DNA of 41,748 nucleotides, taken from positions 1-41,748 of the forward strand of contig JAQSWP010000029.1 in the NCBI GenBank assembly GCA_029266575.1, written 5' to 3'. Numbering within the stretch: position 1 is the first letter of the stretch; each line of letters opens with the position of its first letter. Position numbers and translations under genes: made by a program. The notes under the pieces were generated by a model. The model saw nothing but the letters and a program-made list of their open reading frames with translations, searched no databases and was not told the DNA's origin. This DNA is from Alphaproteobacteria bacterium. GTDB taxonomy: Bacteria; Pseudomonadota; Alphaproteobacteria; Reyranellales; JAQSWP01. Below are positions 23,622-32,040 of this stretch, piece after piece.

Positions 23622-25769
23622 ATGAAACCCGTATTGGCAAAGGCTCTCGCAGCAGCGGCGCTTGCAGCGCTGCTCTGCGCGCCGTTGGCATCCGCCAACC
23701 CGGTGAAGACCGAACGCGTGACCGCGACGCTGGAGAGCGAAGTCGCCGCCGCGGCGCCGGGCGAGAAATTCTGGGTGGCGCTGCGCCAGCAGATCATTCC
23801 CAAGTGGCACACTTACTGGATCAACCCCGGCGATTCTGGCTTGCCGACCGAAATTACCTGGAAGCTGCCGGCCGGTGCAGCGGCCGAGCCGATCGTCTGG
23901 CCGGTGCCCAAGCGCATCCCGGTCGGGCCGCTGGTCAATTACGGCTACGAGACCGACGTCCGCCTGCTGGTGCCGGTAACGGCGCCCAGGGATGCCAGGC
24001 CGGGCGATACGCTGCGGCTCGAGGCGCAGGCCCGGTGGCTGGTGTGCGAGGAGATCTGCATCCCGGAAGAGGCGACTTTGGTGCTCGAGGTGCCGGTTGC
24101 GGCGGCAAGTACGATCGACCAAAACAAGCGCGAGGGGTTTGCCGCCGGACGCGCGGCGCTGCCGACGCCGGCGCCCTTCACCGCCGCAGTCGCCGCGCCA
24201 GGGACGCCGCAGGCAACGACGACGCTGCAGATCGACATGCCAGCCGACATGGCGGCGACGATCAAGGACGTCTATTTCTTTTCCGAGCGTATCGACGCCG
24301 TGGTGCATGCCGCACGGCAGACGGCGACGGCGGGCAGAAGTGGCCTGACCATCGCCCTGCCGACTGGTCCGCTGCCGATGAAGGCCGACGAATCCTTGAG
24401 CGGCATCCTGCATGTGGTGGAAAAGCCCGAAGCCGGCGGCCAGACACACGCCTTCGCCATCACGGCAAAGCCCGATCCGAATATGCGGTTGGCATTGGCC
24501 GCCACGACAACCGGCAATGCCGGCGGCGACGGCATCTCCATTCTCGAAGCCATGGGCTTGGCCCTGCTGGGCGGGCTGCTGCTCAATCTGATGCCCTGCG
24601 TCTTCCCCATCCTGTCGATGAAGGCGCTGGGCCTGGTGCAGTCGGCCGCCGCTGCGCGCAGCCAGGCGCGCCTGCATGGGCTGCTCTATGTCGCGGGCGT
24701 GCTGGCGAGTTTCCTCGCCGTGGCCGGTGCGCTCTTGGCGCTGCGCGCCGGCGGCGAGAGCATCGGCTGGGGTTTCCAGTTGCAGTCGTCGTGGTTCGTC
24801 CTGCTGCTGGCCTATCTGATGTTCACCATCGGCCTCAATCTCGCCGGGCTGTTCGATTTCGCCGGCGGAAGGCTGGCCGGCATCGGCGATTCCCTCACCC
24901 GCCGTTCCGGTGGCGGCGGGGCGTTCTTCACCGGCGTGCTGGCGGTGGTCGTCGCCACGCCCTGCACCGCGCCGTTCATGGGCGCTGCCCTTGGCTTTGC
25001 ACTCGCCCAGCCGACGGTGACGGCGCTGGCGATTTTCCTGGCGCTGGGTCTGGGCATGGCACTGCCCTTCCTGCTGCTGTCGCTGTTTCCGCAGGCGCTG
25101 CGCTTCCTGCCACGGCCCGGCCCGTGGATGGAACGCTTCCGCCAGTTCCTGGCCTTCCCGATGTTCGCCACCGCCGCCTGGCTGGTCTGGGTACTGGCGC
25201 AGCAGAGCGGGCCCAACGGCCTGGCGCTGGCCCTGACTGGCATGGTGCTGATCGGCTTCGCGATCTGGCTGCTGCGGCAATTGGGCGGCGTACGCAAAGT
25301 CGCAAGCCGCGTCGCCTATGCGAGTTTCGCCGCCATCGCCTTGCTGGCCGCGCTCGGCACCATCGCCGCGATCGATTCGCCGGTGGTCGCGGCGACGCAG
25401 TCCAATGAAAAGCAAGCCAGCGACGCCGAGTGGCAGGCATGGTCGCCGCAAGCGGTCGAACAGGCGCGCGCCCAGGGCAAGCCGGTGTTCGTGAACTTCA
25501 CCGCCGCCTGGTGCATCACCTGCCTGGTCAATGAGCGCACTTCGCTTTCGACCGACGCGGTGCGGAACAAACTCGCCCTCTCCGGTGTCGTTAGGCTGAA
25601 GGGCGACTGGACGCGGCGCGACAAGGCGATAACCGATGCGCTGGCCGAATTCGGCCGCTCCGGCGTGCCGCTATACGTGCTTTATCCCGCCGACAAGGCG
25701 CAGAAACCACGGGTTTTGCCGCAAATCCTCACGGAAGCGGGAATTCTGGCCGAATTGGACCGGCTGTAG
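23622..25769 (+). CDS. dsbD: DsbD-type thiol:disulfide interchange protein (protein-disulfide reductase)
   Basis: Carries reducing power from cytoplasmic thioredoxin across the inner membrane to periplasmic proteins. With ATG 23622 the product has 715 residues: signal peptide 1-26, a periplasmic alpha domain with Cys142 and Cys146 (VCEEIC), a membrane part from about 305 to 590 with Cys326 (LMPCVFPI) and Cys448 (ATPCTAPFMG), and a C-terminal thioredoxin-like gamma domain with Cys631/Cys634 (WCITC). All three redox pairs are therefore present. The frame opens 78 bases earlier, but that part lacks signal-peptide character. The alpha domain is of the larger DsbD/ScsB-like type. A redoxin gene begins 39 bases downstream and is a plausible partner. 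Confidence 0.93.
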   Translation: MKPVLAKALAAAALAALLCAPLASANPVKTERVTATLESEVAAAAPGEKFWVALRQQIIPKWHTYWINPGDSGLPTEITWKLPAGAAAEPIVWPVPKRIPVGPLVNYGYETDVRLLVPVTAPRDARPGDTLRLEAQARWLVCEEICIPEEATLVLEVPVAAASTIDQNKREGFAAGRAALPTPAPFTAAVAAPGTPQATTTLQIDMPADMAATIKDVYFFSERIDAVVHAARQTATAGRSGLTIALPTGPLPMKADESLSGILHVVEKPEAGGQTHAFAITAKPDPNMRLALAATTTGNAGGDGISILEAMGLALLGGLLLNLMPCVFPILSMKALGLVQSAAAARSQARLHGLLYVAGVLASFLAVAGALLALRAGGESIGWGFQLQSSWFVLLLAYLMFTIGLNLAGLFDFAGGRLAGIGDSLTRRSGGGGAFFTGVLAVVVATPCTAPFMGAALGFALAQPTVTALAIFLALGLGMALPFLLLSLFPQALRFLPRPGPWMERFRQFLAFPMFATAAWLVWVLAQQSGPNGLALALTGMVLIGFAIWLLRQLGGVRKVASRVAYASFAAIALLAALGTIAAIDSPVVAATQSNEKQASDAEWQAWSPQAVEQARAQGKPVFVNFTAAWCITCLVNERTSLSTDAVRNKLALSGVVRLKGDWTRRDKAITDALAEFGRSGVPLYVLYPADKAQKPRVLPQILTEAGILAELDRL

Positions 25770-25807
25770 TTTCTAGAATGATCCATGAACCTGCCAAGGA
25801 GAGAGAC

Positions 25808-26446
25808 ATGGACAAGCGTGGTTTTCTCAAAGCTGGCGTAACGGCGGCCATGCTGGCCGGCGCGGTCCTGATCGCCGGCACGGCCGGCGCTACCGGCGGC
25901 GGCCCGCTGGTCGGCTCGCCCGCGCCCAATTTCACCGCCAAGGACTCCAACGGCAAGACCGTCAATTTGGCCGACTTCAAGGGCAAGACGGTGGTGCTGG
26001 AGTGGACCAACAATGGCTGCCCGTTCGTGCGCAAGCATTACGGCTCGGGCAACATGCAGAAGCTGCAGGACGAGGCGACCAGGAACGGCGTCGTGTGGCT
26101 GTCGATCGCCTCTTCGCCGCCGGGCATGCAGGGCCATGTCGATGGTCCCGCGGCCAATGCCGAAGTGGTGCGCGCCGGCGCCAAGCCGACGGCAGTGGTG
26201 CTCGACCATAACAGCGTCGTCGCCAAGACCTATCAGGCCCGCGTCACGCCGCATATGTACATCGTCGATCCCAAGGGCACGCTGGTTTACATGGGCGGCA
26301 TCGACGACAAGGCGACGGCCAATCCCGCCGACATCCCCGGCGCCAGGAACTACGTGCGCGAAGCTTTGGGCGAGCTTAAGAGCGGCAAACCGGTCAGCGC
26401 CCCCAACACCCGCGCCTATGGCTGCACGGTGCATTACGCAAGCTGA
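25808..26446 (+). CDS. Periplasmic redoxin (AhpC/TSA-like thioredoxin-fold protein)
   Basis: A 212-residue exported thioredoxin-fold protein. It starts at ATG 25808 behind AAGGAGAGAGAC, with a Sec signal peptide (MDKRGFLKAGVTAAMLAG to AGA, about 28 residues). The redoxin fold opens with VGSPAPNFTAKDSNGK; the reactive Cys71 lies in NNGCPFVRKHY, a signature of a known exported redoxin subfamily, and a second Cys206 sits in the C-terminal AYGCTVHY, a place typical for that subfamily. There is no CxxC pair. It probably accepts electrons from the DsbD-type protein just upstream, or reduces a peroxide; the exact substrate is unknown. A terminator follows. Confidence 0.88.
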   Translation: MDKRGFLKAGVTAAMLAGAVLIAGTAGATGGGPLVGSPAPNFTAKDSNGKTVNLADFKGKTVVLEWTNNGCPFVRKHYGSGNMQKLQDEATRNGVVWLSIASSPPGMQGHVDGPAANAEVVRAGAKPTAVVLDHNSVVAKTYQARVTPHMYIVDPKGTLVYMGGIDDKATANPADIPGARNYVREALGELKSGKPVSAPNTRAYGCTVHYAS

Positions 26447-26474
26447 CGCCGATCATCGGCTCGGAGACGGAAGA

Positions 26475-26500
26475 GGGCGGTCGAACGGGCCGCCCTTTTT
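26475..26500 (+). terminator. Rho-independent terminator after the redoxin gene
   Basis: Stem GGGCGG/CCGCCC with a 9-base loop, followed directly by five T. It ends the dsbD-redoxin unit. Confidence 0.8.
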
Positions 26501-26518
26501 CTTTGCGACTGGCCTGCA

Positions 26519-26836
26519 CTATCTGGACCCGGCGCCAGTGCATTGATAGGGCAGGCGCACGTCCACCGTGTTGCAATTGTACCGCATGGCGCATATTTGC
26601 GTGCTGCCGCCGAGCGGCTCGGCCCCGGAATAGCCCCAGCCAGCGCAAATCCTGCGCGCCTTGTCCCTGGCGGCGGCGTAATCGACTTCGGCTCGCTCAG
26701 TGAAGTAAACCGAGTATTCCAAGATCACCATGCCGTCGGCGCGGCTGCCGGCCACCGGCTCGGGTTCTTTTTGCACCGTGCAACCTGCCGCCAGCATGGC
26801 GCTCAAGACGATTACAGTTCCCGCTATCGCTTTCAG
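26519..26836 (-). CDS. YecR-like lipoprotein, apparently starting at CTG
   Basis: A small outer-membrane or periplasmic lipoprotein. The mature part resembles the YecR family: DGMVILEYSVYF, CAGWGYSGAEPLGG, and a C-terminal YQC with several cysteines. The nearest ordinary start (TTG 26806) would cut the signal peptide in half. Reading the frame upstream to CTG 26834-26836 gives KAIAGTVIVLSAMLAAGC, a full lipoprotein signal peptide (after the initiator), with GGGGTG five bases before CTG and an in-frame TGA two codons further up. So CTG is the best start, and the product has 105 residues. The function of YecR-like proteins is not established. Confidence 0.75.
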   Translation of the reverse strand: MKAIAGTVIVLSAMLAAGCTVQKEPEPVAGSRADGMVILEYSVYFTERAEVDYAAARDKARRICAGWGYSGAEPLGGSTQICAMRYNCNTVDVRLPYQCTGAGSR

Positions 26837-26884
26837 GTATCACCCCGCTGTGACGGTCGATCCACCAGACCATCGCGCGGGATA

Positions 26885-26913
26885 CATATTGAAGTTGAAA
26901 AACTATTTATCAA
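26885..26913 (-). promoter_or_regulatory. Possible promoter of the YecR-like gene
   Basis: On the minus strand TTGATA, then 17 bases, then AATATG lie in the most AT-rich part of this neighbourhood, about 50 bases before the CTG start. The -35 box is good; the -10 box is weak. Confidence 0.3.
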
Positions 26914-26946
26914 TAAACTAAAGGTTGCATTATGCGCCTTTTCGGT

Positions 26947-27447
26947 TCAGCGCAGCGCCAGCCGCATCATGAGCTCGTCGTAATAGACCTCGCCCACCTT
27001 CAGCGCCCGCTCCTCGCGGCCGTATTCGGTGAAGCCGTGACGGCGATAGAGACGTTGCGCGGGGATATTATGGACGCCGACGCCCAGCACCAGGACCTCG
27101 ACTTCCGGCCGGGCGTGGTGCACCACCGCCTCGACCAGCCGGTCGGCGGCGCCCGAGCCGCGCGCCTCCTTGCGCACATACATGCCCCACAGCCCACCCT
27201 TGTGCGCGTGCTTGGGCGTCTCCTCGCGATAATAGCCCGCGATGCCCAGCAATTCGCTGTCGCGCCAGGCGGCGAAGATCGCGCCGCTGCCCAGCGTGTC
27301 GGCGAAATGGATCAGCGGCCGGCCGCTTTCGACTTCGAACGAAGCGGCGAAGGCGGCCGGATGCGTGCGCAGCGCCTCAAGCCGGATGGCGCGGAAGATT
27401 TCCGCTTCCGTTGGATCGAGGCGGCGGATGGTGATGGGCGATGTCAT
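26947..27447 (-). CDS. GNAT-family N-acetyltransferase
   Basis: A 166-residue acetyl-CoA-dependent acetyltransferase of the cytoplasm. GNAT features are in order: ITIRRLDPTEAEIFRAIRLE at the N-terminus, GIAGYYRE strand, GLWGMYVRKEARGSGAADRL with the acetyl-CoA pyrophosphate loop RGSGAA (96-101), and NIPAQRLYRRHGFTEYG near the C-terminus. The start ATG 27447 is chosen because the frame continues upstream only in poor sequence across the divergent promoter. Substrate unknown (amine or protein N-terminus). It diverges from the phosphotransferase gene. Confidence 0.9.
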   Translation of the reverse strand: MTSPITIRRLDPTEAEIFRAIRLEALRTHPAAFAASFEVESGRPLIHFADTLGSGAIFAAWRDSELLGIAGYYREETPKHAHKGGLWGMYVRKEARGSGAADRLVEAVVHHARPEVEVLVLGVGVHNIPAQRLYRRHGFTEYGREERALKVGEVYYDELMMRLALR

Positions 27448-27585
27448 GGGAAGAAATCTGCCCGCAAAATCGCGGCGCGCAAAGGCCTCGATGCGCGATG
27501 GCCAAGACAGTGGCCAAGAGAGTTGCCAACGCCTGCGGTCCGTCGCACAGTAGCCGCCTGAACGATCGTTTACCGGAGTCCTGGC

Positions 27586-28656
27586 ATGGCGGCGCGTGGC
27601 GCGGAATTCATCGGCACGATGGAAGTGCAGGAACGGCAGCGCTTCGACGATGCCAGCTTGCAGCGTTTCATGCAGGCAAATGTCGAGGGCTTCAAGGCGC
27701 CGGTGAAGGTCGAGCAGTTCCGCGGCGGCCAGAGCAATCCCACCTACAAGCTGACCGACGGCAACGGCACGCAATACGTGCTGCGGCGCAAGCCGCCGGG
27801 CAAGCTGCTGCCTTCGGCCCACGCCGTCGATCGCGAATTCAAGGTCATCTCCGCGCTCTACAAGACGCCGGTGCCGGTGGCGCGGCCCTATGCGCTGTGC
27901 GAGGACGAGCAGGTGATCGGCACCGCGTTCTACATCATGTCCTTCGTCGATGGCCGCGTGCTGTGGGATCCCACCCTGCCGAACGTGGCGAAGGAGGAGC
28001 GGGCGAAAGTGTACGAGGCGGAGATCGACGTCATCGCCGAGCTGCACAAGGTCGATTACAAGGCGGTGGGGCTGGAAGATTACGGCCGGCCGGGCAATTA
28101 CGTGGCCCGCCAGCTCTCACGCTGGGGCAAGCAGTACAAGGCGTCGGAGACCGAGAGCATCCCGGAGATGGACCAGCTGCTCGAATGGCTGCCGGCCAAT
28201 GCGCCGCAAAGCGAGACCACCACCATCGTCCATGGCGACTATCGGCTGGACAACATGATCTTCCATCCCACCGAACCCAAAGTGCTGGCGGTGATCGACT
28301 GGGAGATTTCGACGCTCGGCGATCCGCTGGCCGATTTCTCCTACGTCATGATGATGTGGCGCATCCCGAAGGAGCAGGGCGGCCTGGCCGGCCACGATCT
28401 GGCGGCGCTGGGCATTCCCAGCGAACAGGCGCTGATCGACCGTTATTGTGCGCGCACCGGCCGCAAATCGATCGGCGACTGGCAGTTCTACATGGCCTAC
28501 AACCTCTGGCGCATCGCCTGCATTCGCCAAGGCGTCTATGCCCGCTCGCTCGACGGCACCGCGTCGAACCGGATGGCGGGCGAATCGGGCAGGCTGGTGC
28601 GGCCCAATGCGGAACAGGCCTGGAAAGTGGTGCAGGAAATCACCGCGTCGCGCTGA
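27586..28656 (+). CDS. APH-type phosphotransferase (ACAD10/11-like kinase family)
   Basis: A 356-residue soluble kinase-fold protein. The Brenner motif HGDYRLDN (216-223) supplies the catalytic Asp218 and Asn223, and IDWEISTLGDPLAD (237-250) holds the metal-binding Asp238. The N-terminal glycine loop is FRGGQSNPTY, and LRRKPPGKLLPSAHAVDREF is typical of the ACAD10/11-linked phosphotransferase group. Members phosphorylate hydroxy-acyl-CoAs or related alcohols before their breakdown; that use is inferred here. The start is ATG 27586 behind CGGAG. A TetR regulator follows on the same strand and an acyl-CoA synthetase lies beyond it, in keeping with fatty-acid type catabolism. Confidence 0.92.
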   Translation: MAARGAEFIGTMEVQERQRFDDASLQRFMQANVEGFKAPVKVEQFRGGQSNPTYKLTDGNGTQYVLRRKPPGKLLPSAHAVDREFKVISALYKTPVPVARPYALCEDEQVIGTAFYIMSFVDGRVLWDPTLPNVAKEERAKVYEAEIDVIAELHKVDYKAVGLEDYGRPGNYVARQLSRWGKQYKASETESIPEMDQLLEWLPANAPQSETTTIVHGDYRLDNMIFHPTEPKVLAVIDWEISTLGDPLADFSYVMMMWRIPKEQGGLAGHDLAALGIPSEQALIDRYCARTGRKSIGDWQFYMAYNLWRIACIRQGVYARSLDGTASNRMAGESGRLVRPNAEQAWKVVQEITASR

Positions 28657-28747
28657 AAGCCGCCCTTGTGAGCGGCGCGCCGTTATAGGACAAAGAGCGA
28701 AACCGGCTCCGCAAAAGGGGCCACAAGAGACTGGGGAGTCTTCAACG

Positions 28748-29404
28748 ATGGTCAAACGCCGTGCCGCGGCCAGGAAAGCCGCTGGCCGTTCCTCTGCGGT
28801 GCTAGAACGCGACGTGCCGCCTTCCGATGCGATCCGCCGCGCCGCCTTCGATCTGTTCGCGCGCCAGGGATTCAACATCACCACCGTGCGCGACATCATG
28901 CATGCCTGCGGCCTGACGCAGGGCGCGCTGTACAATCACTTCGCGTCGAAGGACGAGCTGCTGGCCGCCCTGATCATCCACACCCAGGACGAGCTGGAGC
29001 GGCTGCTGCTGGATGCGGTCGAGAAAGCCGGCGATGATCCGGTCGATCAGCTTTTCGCCTATGCCCGCGCCTACGCCATGCGCCACACCCGCAACCGGGT
29101 CGAGGCGCTGGTCGCCAACCGCGAATTCGCCTGGCTGGAGCACACCAAGCTGGTGCAGGTGCGGTCGAGCCGGCGTCGCGTGCGCGAGATCCTGATCAAT
29201 TTGCTGAAGCGCGGCGCCAAGGCCAAGGCGATCCGCCTGCCGCTGAGCAACGGCAAGGAAGAAGTGAAGATGACCGCCATGGCCATCCTCAACATGTGCA
29301 CCGACATCGCCTATTACTATGCGCCGGGCGGCGCGTGGAGCGACGAGGCGGTGGCCGACCTGCACGCCAGGATGGCGCTGCGGATTGTGGGCGTGGAGCG
29401 GTAA
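28748..29404 (+). CDS. TetR/AcrR-family transcriptional regulator
   Basis: A 218-residue repressor of the TetR family. The N-terminal helix-turn-helix is AAFDLFARQGFNITTVRDIM followed by GLTQGALYNHFASKDELL (about 30-75), very close to consensus. The C-terminal half is an all-helical ligand domain (HTQDELERLLLDAVEKAGDD onward). The start ATG 28748 lies 9 bases after GGGGAG and is preceded by the phosphotransferase gene on the same strand. It has a long basic N-terminal arm (KRRAAARKAAGR) that may contact DNA. It probably controls the neighbouring lipid-catabolism genes; the ligand would be an acyl-CoA by analogy. Confidence 0.93.
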   Translation: MVKRRAAARKAAGRSSAVLERDVPPSDAIRRAAFDLFARQGFNITTVRDIMHACGLTQGALYNHFASKDELLAALIIHTQDELERLLLDAVEKAGDDPVDQLFAYARAYAMRHTRNRVEALVANREFAWLEHTKLVQVRSSRRRVREILINLLKRGAKAKAIRLPLSNGKEEVKMTAMAILNMCTDIAYYYAPGGAWSDEAVADLHARMALRIVGVER

Positions 29405-29420
29405 GCGGCCTCGCCTAAAG

Positions 29421-29514
29421 TAAAAATCCTCATCCTGAGCCCGTCGAAGGATGAGGGGTCACAGGCGCTGTCTGTGTAGCCCATGCTTCGACGGGCTCAG
29501 CATGAGGATTTTAA
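29421..29514. repeat. Paired inverted repeat, family A copy 1
   Basis: Outer arms 29421-29449 and 29486-29514 are inverted copies (core CCTGAGCCCGTCGAAG and CTTCGACGGGCTCAG). The left arm also contains a smaller hairpin (CTCATCCT/AGGATGAG). The element lies between convergent genes, and its right end includes the stop codon of the acyl-CoA synthetase. A second copy is at 36426-36510. It probably acts as a two-way terminator. Confidence 0.85.
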
Positions 29515-31103
29515 TTTAGTCTCGCCGCCGCCATCTCGCGCAGCTTGTTGCGCTGGATCTTGGCGCCGTTGGCGGAGGGGGTGCGGGGAAAATCTTCGAC
29601 GGGGATCACCGCAGCCGGCACCTTGTAGTTGGCGAGGCCTGCCTTGCAATGGGCGATGAGGGCGTTCTCGTCGAAACTTGCGCCGGGCTTCAGCACTACG
29701 AAGGCCACCGCCCGCACGCCATCGGGGCGGGCTACGGCCACGACTTGCGAGGCCTCGATGCCGGGGAAGTTCTGGATGTGGTTTTCGATCTCGGCCGGGC
29801 TGACCAGGAAACCCGCCAGCCGCAGCACGTCGCCCATGCGGGTGAGAAACGCGAAGCGGCCATCCGCGTAGGTCATGCCGAGATCGCCGGTGCGGATGAA
29901 GCCGTCCGGCAGCAGCGCCTCGCGCGTTGCTTCCTCGTTGTGGAAATATTCCGCCATCAGGCTGGGGCCGGAGAGTTCGATCTCGCCCGGCTGGTTGTGG
30001 CCCAAGAGCTTGCCGGTTTCGGGATCGCGGATGCGTACCTGCGCCAGCGGCGAGGCCAGCGCGCCGCCGCCTTCCTTGCGTTCCGCCGCCGGCGCATCGA
30101 GGCGCTGGCGGGCATAGAGTGCCTGCACCTCGCTCATGCCGTAGAGGCCGACCATGGTCAGGCCGCGCTGCTCGGCGCGCTCGACGATATCGAGCAGCGA
30201 GGTGTTGAAGCCGGCATAACCCGCCCAGCGCACCGACGGAAAGGCGATGTCGCCGGGATTGGCGGCCAGCATCTTGTCGTACATCTCATCGCTGCCCAGC
30301 AGATAGGTGATGCGGCTCTTCTCGATCAGCGCATTGGCGCGCTCGACGTCGAACAGCTCCATCACGGTGAGCGGCGCGCCGGCGGCCCAGTTGGTCATCG
30401 CCTGGCAGAAGCCGTAGACGCCGCAGAACGGCAGCATCAGCAGGCCGCGCGTATCGCCATCGGTGAAGCCGAAGGCGCGCGCCACCCGCGCGGCATGGGC
30501 GGCGATGGCGCCCTGCCGGTGCAGCACGAATTTCGGCGCCTTGGTGGTGCCCGAGGTGGTAAAGATGTTGCAGGGCGCATCGGGGGAAGCGGCGCTGTTC
30601 ACAAGCGGCGCATGGTCGAGCGCCTTGTCGTAAGCCACGAGCGTCAGCCGCTCCAGGGCGCGCGGCGTGGTTTGCGGCGTCTCGCCAAAGACGATCACCG
30701 ATTGCAGGCCGGAGAGCGCCGCCGGATCGATCTCGCCGAGAATGCCAAGAAAGTCGATCTGCTTGAAGCCCGGCCAGCACGCCAGCATTTTGGCGCCGGA
30801 GCGCGCGACGATGTCGGCCACTTCGATGGCGCGGAAGCGGGTGTTGACGGCGACGGCGATGGCGCCGAGATGGCAGCAGGCGAGATAGAGGATCGGCCAG
30901 GCCGGCACGTTGGGCAGCCACAACGCCACCCGATCGCCCTTGCCGATGCCAAGCGCTGCAAGGCCCGTCGCCGCCTGCCGCGCCAGACGGTCGAGATCGG
31001 CGAAGCTCAAGATCGTGTCGCCCTGGATATAGGCCGGCGCGTTCGGCCGCTTCGCCGCCGCCAGCAGGCCGGGCACCGTCTGACGGCTCATTGACTGATC
31101 CAT
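29511..31103 (-). CDS. Acyl-CoA synthetase (AMP-forming, ANL superfamily)
   Basis: A 530-residue enzyme that activates a carboxylic acid with ATP and CoA through an acyl-adenylate. The motifs are in order: P-loop FTTSGTTKAPKFV (181-193), LYGMSE (320-325), RTGDLG (404-409), and the C-terminal catalytic Lys515 in SANGAKIQR. Length is typical. ATG 31103 is used, with GGGGAGGAG 10 bases before it; ATG 31091 (MSRQTV) is an alternative 4 codons in. It faces the TetR gene tail to tail. Chain length or aromatic preference cannot be told from the sequence. It probably works with the CoA-linked genes nearby. Confidence 0.93.
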   Translation of the reverse strand: MDQSMSRQTVPGLLAAAKRPNAPAYIQGDTILSFADLDRLARQAATGLAALGIGKGDRVALWLPNVPAWPILYLACCHLGAIAVAVNTRFRAIEVADIVARSGAKMLACWPGFKQIDFLGILGEIDPAALSGLQSVIVFGETPQTTPRALERLTLVAYDKALDHAPLVNSAASPDAPCNIFTTSGTTKAPKFVLHRQGAIAAHAARVARAFGFTDGDTRGLLMLPFCGVYGFCQAMTNWAAGAPLTVMELFDVERANALIEKSRITYLLGSDEMYDKMLAANPGDIAFPSVRWAGYAGFNTSLLDIVERAEQRGLTMVGLYGMSEVQALYARQRLDAPAAERKEGGGALASPLAQVRIRDPETGKLLGHNQPGEIELSGPSLMAEYFHNEEATREALLPDGFIRTGDLGMTYADGRFAFLTRMGDVLRLAGFLVSPAEIENHIQNFPGIEASQVVAVARPDGVRAVAFVVLKPGASFDENALIAHCKAGLANYKVPAAVIPVEDFPRTPSANGAKIQRNKLREMAAARLN

Positions 31104-31174
31104 CCGCCCGCATCTCCTCCCCGTGCAAGTTTAGGGGCGGGGCAGGGCGGACGGCAATCGGCCCTTGCTAAGAA

Positions 31175-31225
31175 AACCACAGAGGCACAGAGGGGTCGCC
31201 TCTGTGCCTCTCTGTCTCTGTGGTT
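31175..31225. repeat. Long imperfect inverted repeat (AACCACAGAGGCACAGAGG type)
   Basis: The left arm (31175-31193) and the longer right arm (31199-31225) pair through CCTCTGTGCCTCT and CTGTGGTT, the right arm having an 8-base insertion. It sits just after the stop codon of the PA14 protein gene and upstream of the acyl-CoA synthetase gene, both on the minus strand. It may end transcription of the former. One copy only in the window. Confidence 0.7.
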
Positions 31226-31240
31226 AATCGATTCCTATGC

Positions 31241-31840
31241 CTACTCGATATACCCCAGCGCCGCCGGCGCCACGATGGCGAGGTCGGCGGTGCCGGGTGG
31301 AGCCCAGTAGAGCTGCAGGCTGGAGGTGTTGCGCTTCTCGAAATAGAGAATGTGCAGGGCGTACCAGCCGGCCTCCGACGCGTTGACCTCGAACACGTCC
31401 GACATCACGTCGGGCTGCACGCCGGGCAGCTCGTAGATCTTCTTGCCGCCGATTGTCAGCCGCACGCCGTCATTGGAGTTGACCGCGAACTTCCACGCGC
31501 CCGGCTTGTCGAGCTTGATGTAGCCCACGATGATCGCCTGCACGCCGTCTTCGGCGTCGGAGGTCAGCACGTTCTTGAAGCCGACATTCCAGTCCAGGTG
31601 CGGCAGCGGCGGTCCGGGCTTGCCTTTGGCATCGGCCGGGATTTCGTTGATGTTGTTGATCAGACCCTTGAAATAGCTGACCGACAGGCCCTGCTTGATC
31701 TTGTCGGCGGCCGGTTGCGGGTTGACGGGTGTGACCGCGATCGGGCCGCTGGGCTTGGAGCCGCGAACCTGCGTCAGGGCCGGCGTGGCGGCAATGGCGA
31801 CACCCAACAACGCCAGTGCGGCGATGCGAAGGAAAGACAT
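31241..31840 (-). CDS. Small secreted PA14-domain-like protein
   Basis: A 199-residue exported protein. The start is ATG 31840 behind GGGAG, with a Sec signal peptide (MSFLRIAALALLGVAIAATP to TQ, about 24 residues). The body reads as a PA14-like beta sandwich: GLSVSYFKGL at the start, AIIVGYIKLDKPGAWKFAVN and SNDGVRLTIGGKKIYELPG in the middle, and AGWYALHILYFEKRNTSSLQ near the end (compare the common PA14 pattern G-Y-F...F-x2-SDDGxRL-x-ID). PA14 domains bind carbohydrate; here it stands alone with no enzyme domain. It seems to be transcribed alone. Ligand unknown. Confidence 0.8.
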   Translation of the reverse strand: MSFLRIAALALLGVAIAATPALTQVRGSKPSGPIAVTPVNPQPAADKIKQGLSVSYFKGLINNINEIPADAKGKPGPPLPHLDWNVGFKNVLTSDAEDGVQAIIVGYIKLDKPGAWKFAVNSNDGVRLTIGGKKIYELPGVQPDVMSDVFEVNASEAGWYALHILYFEKRNTSSLQLYWAPPGTADLAIVAPAALGYIE

Positions 31841-31966
31841 TTTGAAGACTCCCTGTCTGCCTGTGCGGCCCAACGTTTCGGGGCCGGTTCCGTTGCCCAT
31901 TGTGCACCATACGGCCGTGACCATTGCAAGCATCCCTGCATGACGCTCCTATGACGCAGCGCACCT

Positions 31967-32027
31967 AGAGCAAATCAGGGTTTGGCGGAATCGCTTGCGA
32001 TCCCGTCAAACCCTGTGAATTTGCTCT
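31967..32027. repeat. 61-bp palindromic repeat, family B copy 1
   Basis: Runs from AGAGCAAA to TTTGCTCT with an inner perfect stem around GGGTTTGGCGG/CCCGTCAAACCC and core TCGCTTGCGA. It lies between the start of the PA14 gene and the 3' end of agmatine deiminase. It has the same length and core as its neighbour at 32041-32101. Confidence 0.85.
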
Positions 32028-32040
32028 AAACTTAACGAGT

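Noticed and set aside
23576-25408. 610-residue open frame on the plus strand in another phase
   Set aside because: Shadow of the DsbD-type gene, Arg/Gly/Ala-rich.
23439-25451. 670-residue open frame on the minus strand
   Set aside because: Antisense to the DsbD-type gene; Gln/Arg/His-rich without domains.
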